Source of the DNA: DATAES01 sp963802415
GTDB lineage: Bacteria; Actinomycetota; Acidimicrobiia; Acidimicrobiales; JACDCH01
Assembly: GCA_963802415.1 (NCBI GenBank)
Contig: CAWDIH010000001.1
Location: forward strand, 1,426,001 to 1,490,000
Reading direction: 5' to 3'
Length of the DNA: 64,000 nucleotides
Shown here: in pieces, positions 8,848-16,728 of the stretch
Numbering within the stretch: position 1 is the stretch's first letter
How the letters are laid out: each line of letters opens with the position of its first letter
Notes under the pieces: model-generated
Told to the model about the DNA's origin: nothing
Databases searched by the model: none
The model's input: only the letters and a program-made list of their open reading frames with translations
Position numbers and translations under genes: made by a program

Positions 8848-9420
8848 CTACGGCCGTCGGCCGAGGAACGCCGCGAGTCGATCGGCCATCGGGCGATCGT
8901 CACCGCACTCTTGTTCACTGCCGAAGGGTTTGCCCTCACCGCGAAAGTCGGCCGTTATGCGTTGCTGGGACATGTCGAGCATTGCCTCGGCGACCTCGGG
9001 ATCGAGGTCGGTGGGCTGGCCCGTCGCCGTCGCGATGTCCCAGGCGTGCACAAGCGTGTCTGTGATCCGCAATCCGATGTAGGCAGATCCGGGAATGTCA
9101 CCGATGCGGACGACGGTGTGCTGTCGATCCTGTTCCTTCCAGTTCATGTGGAAGGTGCGTGTCAGTCCGTCGGGTGCGCTGAACGTGGCGTGTGCCGCCG
9201 AGGCCGATTCGGCGTGAGCCGCCACGAGCTCTTCTGCGGTCGCCGGTGTCGCCTCCTCCTTGCCGGCGACCCGCCAGTTGCCGCCGACGACGTGATCGAT
9301 CACGGCCCATACGCTCCACTCGGGACACGGTGTCCGGCCCTCGAGCTGGTCGGGCTCGATGCCAGCCAGCACGCGTGCGAACGTTTCCTGAGCTCGTTCG
9401 TGAGCCACGAGTTGATCCAC
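8848..9420 (-). CDS. DinB-fold maleylpyruvate-isomerase-like protein (TIGR03086-type)
   Basis: The protein has 190 residues. The mycothiol-type metalloenzyme motif TPCPEWSVWAVIDHVVGGN is at about residues 30-50, with a later TDTLVHAWDIA. These His residues form the DinB metal site. The GTG at 9420 is preceded by AGGAGGT (complement of 9424-9430), which fixes the start against the long upstream frame to 9648. The family uses mycothiol or bacillithiol in isomerisation or conjugation; the real substrate is unknown. It is divergent from the flavoprotein gene. Confidence 0.8.
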   Translation of the reverse strand: MDQLVAHERAQETFARVLAGIEPDQLEGRTPCPEWSVWAVIDHVVGGNWRVAGKEEATPATAEELVAAHAESASAAHATFSAPDGLTRTFHMNWKEQDRQHTVVRIGDIPGSAYIGLRITDTLVHAWDIATATGQPTDLDPEVAEAMLDMSQQRITADFRGEGKPFGSEQECGDDRPMADRLAAFLGRRP

Positions 9421-9505
9421 GCGACCTCCTGACGCCGTCGACGAAGCCGAGCCTAAGCATGACTGGCCCGGGCTCGGCGTGCTCGTTCCCGTTATCGTCC
9501 GACGC

Positions 9506-10645
9506 GTGCGGATCGTGATCCTTGGCGCAGGGTTCGGTGGCTTGGAACTGGCCACGAGGTTGTCGGATGAGCACGGCGACGACGTCGACGTCGTGCTCAT
9601 CGACCAGAGTGACGGGTTCATCTTCGGTTTCTCGAAGCTCGACGTCATGTTCGGTCGTGCGCTACCGGCAGCCGTGCACCACTCCTATAGCGACGTCGTG
9701 AAGCCAGGCGTGCATTTCGTCCAGACGACTGTCCGGTCGATCGACCCGACGAACAAGCGGGTGGAGACGGACACCGGAGTCTTCGAGGGTGACGCGCTCG
9801 TCGTCGCACTCGGAGCCGATCTTCACCCCGAGGCGACGCCGGGGCTTCTCGACGGAGGAGACGAGTTCTACACGGTGCCGGGAGCCTTCGCCCTTCGGGA
9901 CGTTCTCGCCGGCTTCGACGGCGGTCGAGTTGTCGTGGCGGTGACGTCGACGCCGTTCAAGTGCCCACCGGCGCCGAGCGAGACGGCCCTGCTGATGCAC
10001 GACTTCCTGACGTCACGCGGCCTTCGCGAGAAGTCCGAGATCTCGCTGGTGATGCCGCTTCCGGCTCCCGTTCCGCCTTCGCCGCCTGCGTCGAAAGCGC
10101 TGCTCGCCGCCTTCGCGGAGCGCGACATCGCGTGGCATCCGCAGCAGCTGATCCGAAGGCTGGATGTCGATCGGAGCGTCGCGGTGCTCGATGGAGGGGG
10201 TGAGATTCCCTACGACCTGTTCCTCGGCGTGCCCGTTCACCGGGTTCCGGTCGTCGTCGAGGAGTCGGGCATGACCGTCGACGGATGGATCCCGGTGGAT
10301 CCGCTCACGCTCGAGACCTCGTACCCGGGCGTGTATGCCGTCGGGGACGTGACGAGTATCGGCACACCGAAAGCGGGCGTGTTCGCCGAGGGACAGGCTT
10401 CGGTCGTCGCCGATCAGATCAGCGTGATGTTGAAGGGCGGAGACGCATTGCAGTACAGCGGTCGCGGCGTCTGCTACGTGGAGTTCGGCCACGATCAGGT
10501 CGGGCGCGTCGACGTGACGTTCGTGAGTGGTCAGCCGCCGACCGGTGGGTTCGACGAACCGTCAGCCGCGATCGCTGCAGACAAGCTCGAGTTCGGTTCG
10601 AGCCGCATCGAACGATGGTTCGGGCACCACTGGTCTGCGACATGA
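9506..10645 (+). CDS. FAD-dependent oxidoreductase, sulfide:quinone oxidoreductase-like
   Basis: The protein has 379 residues. The FAD-binding GAGFGG is at residues 7-12. A second region of ADLHPEATPG type and the flavin-site motif GVYAVGDVTSI are followed by K-A-G-V-F-A-E-G-Q, the arrangement seen in SQR and flavocytochrome c sulfide dehydrogenase. A cysteine lies in FKCPPAPSE, as in SQR-like proteins, but the full set of redox cysteines of a true SQR is not obvious. GTG 9506 fits the fold; GTG 9479 is possible. It probably oxidises a sulfur or NADH-type donor and passes electrons to quinone. Confidence 0.75.
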   Translation: MRIVILGAGFGGLELATRLSDEHGDDVDVVLIDQSDGFIFGFSKLDVMFGRALPAAVHHSYSDVVKPGVHFVQTTVRSIDPTNKRVETDTGVFEGDALVVALGADLHPEATPGLLDGGDEFYTVPGAFALRDVLAGFDGGRVVVAVTSTPFKCPPAPSETALLMHDFLTSRGLREKSEISLVMPLPAPVPPSPPASKALLAAFAERDIAWHPQQLIRRLDVDRSVAVLDGGGEIPYDLFLGVPVHRVPVVVEESGMTVDGWIPVDPLTLETSYPGVYAVGDVTSIGTPKAGVFAEGQASVVADQISVMLKGGDALQYSGRGVCYVEFGHDQVGRVDVTFVSGQPPTGGFDEPSAAIAADKLEFGSSRIERWFGHHWSAT

Positions 10646-10652
10646 CAGGTTG

Positions 10653-11123
10653 ATGGCTGATAGCAAGCCGCCGCGCCTGGCTGGCGACGATCGGGCGGTC
10701 CTGCTCGGGCTGTTGCAGTACCAGCGTGACTCGTTCGTTCGGAAGGTCTCGGGCGTGGACAGCGTGGACGCTTCGAGCTCACCCGTTGCCTCTGGCAACT
10801 CACTGCTCTGGTTGGCGAACCACATGGCCGATGCAGAATCCACCTGGGTGTTGCAGCGGTTCGCGAGCCGGCCGGTCAGTGTGCATGATGCCGATCACGC
10901 CAGGACCATGGAAGAGGCCGTCGCTCGGTATCGCCGGGTCTGGAACGCCGTCGATGCCGTGGTGGCGGCGGCCCGGACGCTGGACGCGCCCTGTCCGGAC
11001 TTCGACGGTGGTCCAGAAATCAATCTGCGCTGGATCCTGGCGCACTTGCTGGAGGAAACGGCGCGTCACGCTGGTCACGCGGACATCCTGCGTGAGCTGC
11101 TGGACGGCACCGTCGGTCGTTAG
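10653..11123 (+). CDS. DinB-family protein (DUF664-like)
   Basis: The protein has 156 residues of mostly helical sequence. Metal-site histidines are seen in LLWLANHMADAE and in LAHLLEETARHAGHADILRE, the DUF664 form of the DinB four-helix fold. The ATG at 10653 lies eight bases after the flavoprotein stop. Its TAG stop overlaps head-on with the TAA of the GNAT gene on the other strand (TTAG, 11120-11123). Probably a thiol-dependent enzyme of unknown substrate. Confidence 0.8.
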   Translation: MADSKPPRLAGDDRAVLLGLLQYQRDSFVRKVSGVDSVDASSSPVASGNSLLWLANHMADAESTWVLQRFASRPVSVHDADHARTMEEAVARYRRVWNAVDAVVAAARTLDAPCPDFDGGPEINLRWILAHLLEETARHAGHADILRELLDGTVGR

Positions 11124-11536
11124 GGCAACGGCCAGACGAACATGACTTGGTTCGCGGGATCACGTTCTGCGCCCGCGGCGGTGTAGGTGGCGAGCGCCGC
11201 CGGATTCGCGTCGTCGGTGAGCACCCACACCTCGGTGCATCCGATGTCGCGCGCATGGTCCACGAAGGCGTTCACCAGTGCAACGCCGTAACCCCGTCGC
11301 CTGACCGGCGCGGCGACGTCGAGCGAGTACAGGAGCATCGTCCGTTCGCCGCCAGGGTGCGCGAGCTCATGTCCGTACGCGCACCCACACGCGCCGGAAT
11401 CATCCTCGACGACGAACATCACGGTTTCGGGTCGCTGCAGGAACGGCTCGGGGTCGACATCGTCGTGATCGTCGAACAGCCGACAGGCCTGTGCCGCGAT
11501 CTCCTCGTCTCCGGACTCCACGCGTCGCACGTTCAA
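11120..11536 (-). CDS. GNAT-family N-acetyltransferase
   Basis: The protein has 138 residues. The acetyl-CoA site is VRRRGYGVALV after the strand LLYSLDVAAP, followed by VWVLTDDANPAALATYTAAG. It resembles the aminoglycoside 3-N-acetyltransferase I-like branch by layout, but resistance should not be assumed. It is the third GNAT in 4 kb. It lies seven bases downstream of the YjbR gene on the same strand. Confidence 0.85.
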   Translation of the reverse strand: MNVRRVESGDEEIAAQACRLFDDHDDVDPEPFLQRPETVMFVVEDDSGACGCAYGHELAHPGGERTMLLYSLDVAAPVRRRGYGVALVNAFVDHARDIGCTEVWVLTDDANPAALATYTAAGAERDPANQVMFVWPLP

Positions 11537-11543
11537 GCTCGCT

Positions 11544-11888
11544 TCACTCTCCTAGGTGGTCGACGACGACGCGCTTGGGTACGACCATGCGCCAGGCGTC
11601 GAGCACGAGCTCGCGCATCTCGTCGTAATCAATGGCTTCGAGTCGTACCTCGACCCAGTTGTAACGGAGATCGGAGGTCTTCGGCATCAGGAATTTGTCG
11701 GGCTCGGATGCGACGAGCGCGTCGCGTTCCTCCTTGGGGAACGCGAACCCCATTTGGGTCTCGTCCCGCGAGAAGGCGATGTAGACGATAGGCCCGACGC
11801 GAAACTTGACGCGATCACGGACGAGTGCCTCCGTCGTTCTCGGGAGGCTGACCGCCAGCTCTCGGACGTCGTTGATGGTCACCACCAT
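11544..11888 (-). CDS. MmcQ/YjbR-family protein
   Basis: The protein has 114 residues of the CyaY-like MmcQ/YjbR fold: MGFAFPKEERDALVASEPDKF, then LRYNWVEVRLEAID and a C-terminal helix LVLDAWRMVVP. The family is small, cytosolic and of unknown biochemical role, sometimes suspected to bind DNA. A second, diverged member is encoded at 23392-23763. The gene lies ten bases after the F420 oxidoreductase gene in the direction of transcription. Confidence 0.85.
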   Translation of the reverse strand: MVVTINDVRELAVSLPRTTEALVRDRVKFRVGPIVYIAFSRDETQMGFAFPKEERDALVASEPDKFLMPKTSDLRYNWVEVRLEAIDYDEMRELVLDAWRMVVPKRVVVDHLGE

Positions 11889-11898
11889 TTCGTGGACC

Positions 11899-12831
11899 TC
11901 AGTTGCGGATCAGCTCGATGACCTTCGCCATGGCATCTGCATCCTTCTCGAACACAGTGATGTACGAGACACCGAGTCTGTCGCGGCGATCGCGAAGCTG
12001 GTCGGCGATCTGCTCGTGCGTGCCGATGAGGCTGTACGGCGACGACAGGATGTCGTCGACGTGCAGCCTCGGGACGAGGGCCTGCACCTGTTCGGCCGCA
12101 CCCCGGCGGTCGTCCGTCAGCACGACACCCTGGACGAGCGTGCTCAGCTCCAGCTGATCGAAGCGCGAGCCGGCCGCGGTCAGAACCCACGAGACCTGCT
12201 CGGCCAGCCCGGCGTCGGTGAAGTGCGTCGGGTTGACGCTGCGCTCGCCCTCGACCTGGCTGAACCCCGTGAAGCTCACGATGTCGGCGAGCCGGCCGGC
12301 GGTCTCGAGCACGCGCCGGCCGTTTCCGCCGATGAGCAGCGGCACCGGTCGCTGCACGGGTTGGGGAAAGCAGCGATGTCCGTGCACCCGGTAGTGGTCG
12401 CCGTCGAATGTGACTTCGTCACCGTTGAGGAGCTGCCGGAGGATTGCTGCTGACTCGGCCAGGCGCGCGACCCGCACCGCAGGAGTATCGAAGTGAAGTC
12501 CCGCTTCGTCGTACTCGTGCTTCATGTGACCGGCGCCGAGTCCGAGCTCGAGCCGACCGCTGGTCAGCAGGTCGACCGTCGCTGCGTCGCGGGCGAGCAC
12601 GACCGGATGGCGGAAGTCGTTGTTTACGACAAGGGTGCCGACCCGTAGTCGGTCCGTTGCGTCCGCTGCCGCGACGAGCGCAGTGAGCGGTGGGAACATC
12701 CCGTCCGCGAGGTGGTCGGCCACGAGCATCGTGTCGAACCCGGCCGCTTCCGCGCGGCGCGCCTTGTCACGCCACTCGTCACGGGAGGCCGCACTCCACA
12801 TCGACACGCCGAACCGGAACGGTCGCGTCAT
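11899..12831 (-). CDS. LLM-class F420-dependent oxidoreductase (TIGR03621-like)
   Basis: A luciferase-like TIM barrel of 310 residues. Features are the N-terminal RFGVSMW, ARRAEAAGFDTMLVADHL, LELGLGAGHMKHEYDEAGL, the phosphate-binding PLLIGGNGRRVLETAGRLADIV, and a C-terminal YSLIGTHEQIADQL. These enzymes use reduced coenzyme F420 for hydride transfer to varied substrates. The ATG at 12831 has a strong GGAGGAGG six bases upstream (complement of 12838-12845). It leads a three-gene unit with the YjbR and GNAT genes and is divergent from a methyltransferase. Confidence 0.88.
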   Translation of the reverse strand: MTRPFRFGVSMWSAASRDEWRDKARRAEAAGFDTMLVADHLADGMFPPLTALVAAADATDRLRVGTLVVNNDFRHPVVLARDAATVDLLTSGRLELGLGAGHMKHEYDEAGLHFDTPAVRVARLAESAAILRQLLNGDEVTFDGDHYRVHGHRCFPQPVQRPVPLLIGGNGRRVLETAGRLADIVSFTGFSQVEGERSVNPTHFTDAGLAEQVSWVLTAAGSRFDQLELSTLVQGVVLTDDRRGAAEQVQALVPRLHVDDILSSPYSLIGTHEQIADQLRDRRDRLGVSYITVFEKDADAMAKVIELIRN

Positions 12832-12890
12832 GGTGTTCCTCCTCCGAGGTCTCCTCGCTTGGCATGTGCTCAGCCGCGAGACTGGCAGGC

Positions 12891-13475
12891 GTGAACCAGC
12901 AGCATCTCGAGATGTGTTCGAGCGCGGAGTGGGCGGAGGCTGTCGAGCGGTGGATCATCCCGTGGGTGCTCGAGTTGGTCGATCTCGGCGACGACGTTCT
13001 CGAGATCGGTCCGGGGCCCGGCCTGACCACCGACGTGCTCCGCCAGTACGTGCCTCGCCTCACTGCCTTGGAGATCCACGACGAGCTCGCGGCCGCGCTC
13101 TCGGCCCGGTTCGAAGGCACGAACGTCGACGTGATTCGTGGCGATGCCACCGCCATGGATCTCCCGGCGAATCGTTTCAGCGGCGCCGTGTGCCTCACGA
13201 TGCTTCACCATGTCCCGAGCGTGGCTCAGCAGGATCAAGTGTTCACCGAACTGCACCGTGTCTTGCGCCCCGGGGGCCTGCTCGCCGGCCAGGACAGCAT
13301 GGCCAGCGATGAGCTCGAGGCGCTCCACGTCGACGACACATATGTGCCCGTCGATCCTGCCGCGTTGCCTGCGCGCCTCGCGGCAGCAGGATTCGCCCAC
13401 GTCGACGTCGACACAAACGAGTATGCCGTGCGCTTCCGAGCGAGAAAGCAGGAAGACGGAGCCCGGACTCCGTGA
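12891..13475 (+). CDS. Class I SAM-dependent methyltransferase
   Basis: The protein has 194 residues. Motif I is VLEIGPGPGLTTDVL, the acidic residue after strand 2 is in ALEIHDELAA, DVIRGDATAMDLP carries motif II, and VCLTMLHHVPS with LHRVLRPGGLL covers the post-motifs of Methyltransf_11. GTG 12891 is chosen because upstream residues are not family-like. Its stop overlaps the GTG of the next gene by four bases (GTGA), so the two are co-translated. Substrate unknown. Confidence 0.85.
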   Translation: MNQQHLEMCSSAEWAEAVERWIIPWVLELVDLGDDVLEIGPGPGLTTDVLRQYVPRLTALEIHDELAAALSARFEGTNVDVIRGDATAMDLPANRFSGAVCLTMLHHVPSVAQQDQVFTELHRVLRPGGLLAGQDSMASDELEALHVDDTYVPVDPAALPARLAAAGFAHVDVDTNEYAVRFRARKQEDGARTP

Positions 13476-14215
13476 GAGAAGTTGCGGGGGAGGACTGGAG
13501 CGGAGCCAGATTCCGCGACGTCGACCTGACCGGCGCGCGGTTTCGCAACGTTGACCTTCGCGGCGTGAAGATGGTGGACGCCCTGCTCGTCGACGCCGAC
13601 CTGTCAGGCCTCATCGACGGAATGAGGATCAACGGCATCGAAGTCGCGCCTCTCATCAAGGCGGAGCTGGAGCGCCGCTATCCGTCGCGGACCGCGCTAT
13701 TCGCGTCCGACCCCGATGGCCTCCAGGACGCGTGCCGTTCCGTGCAGTCACAGTGGCAGGTCACAATCGAGCGAGCGCGACGCCTACCGGAGGCGCGGCT
13801 GTACCAACGAGTCGACGATGAGTGGTCCTTCGTCGAGACGTTGCGACACCTGATCTTCGTGACGGATGCCTGGATCGGAAGGGTCGTGGTCGCTGACCCG
13901 CAACCCTTCCATCCGATCGGGCTGCCACCCGACTTCGTGACCGATGGAGCGTCGTACGGCATCGACCCAAATGCAGATCCGGGCCTGGACGCCGTGGTCG
14001 AAGTGCGAGACTCGCGGTTCGCGTTGGTCTCGAACGTCGCCGAGGCCGCTTCGCCGGACGAGCTAGAGCGCGTGTGCCCACCGAATCCCGCCGTGGGATA
14101 TCCGCCGGACACGCAGCACCGAGTGCTCGACTGCATCTGGACAGTCCTCGACGAGGAATGGTGGCACCACCAGTTCGCGACCCGCGACCTTGCAACGCTC
14201 GAACACGAGCTCTGA
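13472..14215 (+). CDS. Pentapeptide-repeat/DinB-fold fusion protein
   Basis: The protein has 247 residues. The N-terminal 45 residues hold pentapeptide repeats (ARFRD, ARFRN, VKMVD with L/F at the centre). The rest is a DinB_2-like helical bundle with the metal-site His in VETLRHLIFVTDAW and in DEEWWHHQFATRDL. The combination is seen in actinobacterial proteins of unknown activity. The GTG at 13472 overlaps the methyltransferase stop (GTGA). It is the third DinB-fold gene within 5 kb. Confidence 0.8.
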   Translation: MREVAGEDWSGARFRDVDLTGARFRNVDLRGVKMVDALLVDADLSGLIDGMRINGIEVAPLIKAELERRYPSRTALFASDPDGLQDACRSVQSQWQVTIERARRLPEARLYQRVDDEWSFVETLRHLIFVTDAWIGRVVVADPQPFHPIGLPPDFVTDGASYGIDPNADPGLDAVVEVRDSRFALVSNVAEAASPDELERVCPPNPAVGYPPDTQHRVLDCIWTVLDEEWWHHQFATRDLATLEHEL

Positions 14216-14219
14216 GGAG

Positions 14220-14594
14220 CTACGTCTCCGGTTTGTGGCAGACCGCTTCGACGTTGTTGCCGTCGGGATCCCGCACGAATCCGCCGTAGTAGTCCGGGTG
14301 GTACTCCGGCCACACGCGTGGCTCGTGCAACACCTCAGCGCCTCTCGCAACCGCCGCGTCGAAGAAGGCATGCACCGCGGCACGATCCGTCGCTTGGAAC
14401 GCGATGTGGACCTCGCGATTCGGCCCTGAGGTCGTCAGCGGACCGATCCAGAAGTTGGGAAACCCAGGAAGGCCGTAGCCGATGACGCTCCCGAAGTCGA
14501 GCACGCGGCCGCCACCGAGATGACCGAGTAGGTCGTCATAGAAGCTCGCGCTCGCCGCGAGATCAGCACACTGGATCGACAAGTGGTCGAGCAT
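14220..14594 (-). CDS. VOC-family (glyoxalase/bleomycin-resistance-like) protein
   Basis: The protein has 124 residues and one VOC module: LDHLSIQCADLAASASFYDD at the start, HIAFQATDRAAVHAF in the middle, and FVRDPDGNNVEAVCHKPE at the end, with His and Glu metal ligands. The ATG at 14594 has GGAG four bases upstream and replaces the much longer open frame to 14783. The family covers metal-dependent isomerases, dioxygenases and binding proteins, so the reaction is open. Confidence 0.85.
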   Translation of the reverse strand: MLDHLSIQCADLAASASFYDDLLGHLGGGRVLDFGSVIGYGLPGFPNFWIGPLTTSGPNREVHIAFQATDRAAVHAFFDAAVARGAEVLHEPRVWPEYHPDYYGGFVRDPDGNNVEAVCHKPET

Positions 14595-14658
14595 TCTCCG
14601 ATCGTAGGTCTGGGCGGTCGCTCCGGTTCTGGTACGCGGAGCGGACGAGTCGGGCGCG

Positions 14659-15402
14659 TCAGGCTGCCACGCGCTTGAGCTCGGCCCAGACCATCTTGCG
14701 GCCGTCGCTGAGAGTGTCGACACCCCAGGCCGCGCACATTGCGGAGACCAACAGCAAGCCGCGGCCGTGTTCTGCATGGGCACCCGGTCGTTGCAGCTCG
14801 GGGCTGCCGTGACCGCCGTCGATGACCTCGATGCGGAGGATGTGGTCTGCGTCTTTCAAGAGAAGGTCACACTCACTGTGCGCGTGCAATATCGCGTTCG
14901 TCACGAGTTCGCTCACGACGACGAGAGCGTCATCGATGACGTCGTCATATCCCCAGGCTTGGCCGTGGTGTGCGACGAAATGACGCGCGCTGGCGATCTC
15001 ATCCGGCCGCTCCGCGACGCGAAACACAGCCGACCGGGGACCGCGGCGCGAGAGGTCGTCGAGGAGCTCGACGAGGTATTGCACGGTGTCGCCCTTCAGG
15101 ACGAAGCCTTCGACCTCGGCGCGCACGGAGGGCTTCTCACCGGCATCACCGCCCGTGAAAACGACGACACGCATCTCCGGTGCGGCGACCCGGAGCATCG
15201 TGAGCACGTCACGGCCCGCCAGATCGGGTAGCCCGAGGTCGAGCACGACGACATCCGGCTGCAACTTCGCGGCGGCCTCGATCGCGGTGCGGCCGTCTGC
15301 CGCTTCGGCGACGACTTCGAACCCGCCCCGCACCTGCAACGCTCTGCGGACCAGGCGACGGAGTGCTTCGACGTCGTCGACCAGCAGGACGGCCGTTGCC
15401 AC
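14659..15402 (-). CDS. Response-regulator receiver fused to HATPase_c_2 (anti-sigma-type) domain
   Basis: The protein has 247 residues. Residues 1-118 are a complete receiver domain: D9/D10, phospho-acceptor D55 (VVVLDLGLPD), T83 and K103. Residues 125-247 are an RsbW/SpoIIAB-like ATPase: N-box VVVSELVTNAILHAH with E165 and N169, D195 in EVIDGG, and G-box HGRGLLLVSAM. There is no DNA-binding domain. The output is therefore probably protein-protein: phosphorylation may switch binding to a sigma factor or anti-anti-sigma factor (inference). No histidine kinase is adjacent. It is divergent from cobU. Confidence 0.82.
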   Translation of the reverse strand: MATAVLLVDDVEALRRLVRRALQVRGGFEVVAEAADGRTAIEAAAKLQPDVVVLDLGLPDLAGRDVLTMLRVAAPEMRVVVFTGGDAGEKPSVRAEVEGFVLKGDTVQYLVELLDDLSRRGPRSAVFRVAERPDEIASARHFVAHHGQAWGYDDVIDDALVVVSELVTNAILHAHSECDLLLKDADHILRIEVIDGGHGSPELQRPGAHAEHGRGLLLVSAMCAAWGVDTLSDGRKMVWAELKRVAA

Positions 15403-15513
15403 GGCCTTTCACAGTAGTGACGCGCGCTCGCGATGGGGTCGATTCGACCGCTTCCGCGTGGGCGTTGCCCGTCTTACAGGACCGAGGCGGCACCGGTGTG
15501 CGAGCCTGACACT

Positions 15514-16008
15514 GTGATCACGCTGGTCCTCGGCGGCGCCCGCTCGGGCAAGTCTCGCCAGGCCGAGAAGGTCGCTGCCGGTCTGCTGCCGCCGGTCACG
15601 TACGTTGCGACGGCCGTCATCGACGACACGGACAGCGACCACGTGCAGCGTGTGGCGGCGCACCGCGCGCGACGGGATCCATCGTGGACGACGGTCGAGA
15701 CCGGTGCCGAACTCGCCTCGGCACTGCGGAGCGTCAGAGGCTCGGTACTCGTCGACTCGCTCGGCGCCTGGGTTGCGGCCCATGACGACTTCGCTGTCGA
15801 CCTCGACGAACTGTGCAAGGCGCTGTCTTCGCGGGATGGTGACACGGTCGTCGTGTCGGAGGAGGTCGGTCTCGGTGTGCATCCGTCGTCGGACCTTGGG
15901 CAGCGGTTCCGTGACGTCCTCGGTGATGTCAATGCCGCGGTTGCCGACGTCGCCGACGATGTGTTGCTCGTGGTCGCAGGCCGGGTCCTCCCGCTCGAGC
16001 GCGGTTGA
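15514..16008 (+). CDS. cobU: Adenosylcobinamide kinase/adenosylcobinamide-phosphate guanylyltransferase
   Basis: CobU phosphorylates adenosylcobinamide and then adds GMP to give adenosylcobinamide-GDP, the late step of cobalamin assembly. The 164 residues open with the P-loop LGGARSGKSRQAE. The guanylylated histidine is in AAHRARRDPSW. Later VVVSEEVGLGVHP, GQRFRDVLGDVN and VVAGRVLPL are all family hallmarks. GTG 15514 is chosen; GTG 15496 would add six residues. It is the first gene of a five-gene cob operon. The 110-base leader shows no B12-riboswitch features. Confidence 0.92.
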   Translation: MITLVLGGARSGKSRQAEKVAAGLLPPVTYVATAVIDDTDSDHVQRVAAHRARRDPSWTTVETGAELASALRSVRGSVLVDSLGAWVAAHDDFAVDLDELCKALSSRDGDTVVVSEEVGLGVHPSSDLGQRFRDVLGDVNAAVADVADDVLLVVAGRVLPLERG

Positions 16009-16023
16009 CGTGGTTGCGGTCGC

Positions 16024-16728
16024 ATGAGACGCGCGCTTGCGTTCCTGACGCCACTCGGACGTGCCACGGTCCCAGACGCGCGGACGATGTCGTGGTTCCC
16101 GGTCGTCGGCGCGGGAATTGGCGTCGTCGTCGGCTCTGTGTGGTGGAGCGCCGACCGTCTCTGGCCGCCCGCCGTTGCCGCCGCGCTCACCATCTCCGTG
16201 GATCTCGCGCTCACAGGAATGCTCCATGTCGACGGTCTCGCGGACTCCGCGGATGGATTGCTTCCGCACTTGCCGCGACAACGCCGACTCGAGGTCATGT
16301 CCGAACCGGCCGTCGGCGCGTACGGCATCACTGTGACCGCGTCCGTGATGCTGCTTCGGTTTGCTGCGCTCGCATCGATGCAACCGTCGATCCTGTTGAT
16401 CGCCGGCGCGTGGTGCGCATCTCGCACCGTGATGGCGGTGGCGGCCCGCGCCCTTCCGTACGCGCGGACCGACGGTGGGCTCGCCACCGTGATGCTCGGT
16501 GGTGATTGGCGGCCCGTCGGGCTCTACGGCCTGGTCGCCAGCGTGTCGCTGGGCGCGTTCGCCGGCGGCCGTCGCACGGAGGTCGCCATCGCGGCTGGGC
16601 TCGTGGCGTCGGTCGGCGTCGTGCTGTTCGCGCGCCGCAGGCTCGGTGGCTTCACAGGCGACGTCCTCGGCGCCGCCGGCGTCGTAGGTGAGACAGTGGC
16701 GCTCGTGGTGGCGGCGGCAAAGTGGTGA
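16024..16728 (+). CDS. cobS: Adenosylcobinamide-GDP ribazoletransferase (cobalamin synthase)
   Basis: CobS is the integral-membrane enzyme that joins adenosylcobinamide-GDP to alpha-ribazole. The protein has 234 residues and about six membrane segments. Signatures are LHVDGLADSADGLL near residue 67, MSEPAVGAYGI, and RRLGGFTGDVLGA near the C-terminus. It starts 15 bases after cobU and overlaps cbiB by seven bases. Full length for the family. Confidence 0.92.
   Translation: MRRALAFLTPLGRATVPDARTMSWFPVVGAGIGVVVGSVWWSADRLWPPAVAAALTISVDLALTGMLHVDGLADSADGLLPHLPRQRRLEVMSEPAVGAYGITVTASVMLLRFAALASMQPSILLIAGAWCASRTVMAVAARALPYARTDGGLATVMLGGDWRPVGLYGLVASVSLGAFAGGRRTEVAIAAGLVASVGVVLFARRRLGGFTGDVLGAAGVVGETVALVVAAAKW

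Noticed and set aside
10653..11536. Antisense regulation between the DinB and GNAT genes
   Set aside because: They only share the four bases TTAG at their stop codons, a simple tail-to-tail contact.
11120..11536. Aminoglycoside resistance gene
   Set aside because: GNAT layout alone does not show the substrate; no resistance-specific signature can be read.
15403..15513. Cobalamin riboswitch in the leader of cobU
   Set aside because: The leader is only about 110 bases and has no recognisable B12-box or GCCACTG-type elements.
15409..16487. Long reading frames of 324-337 residues antisense to cobU and cobS
   Set aside because: They are Arg/Ser/Thr-rich shadows with no motifs, while the forward strand encodes clear CobU and CobS.
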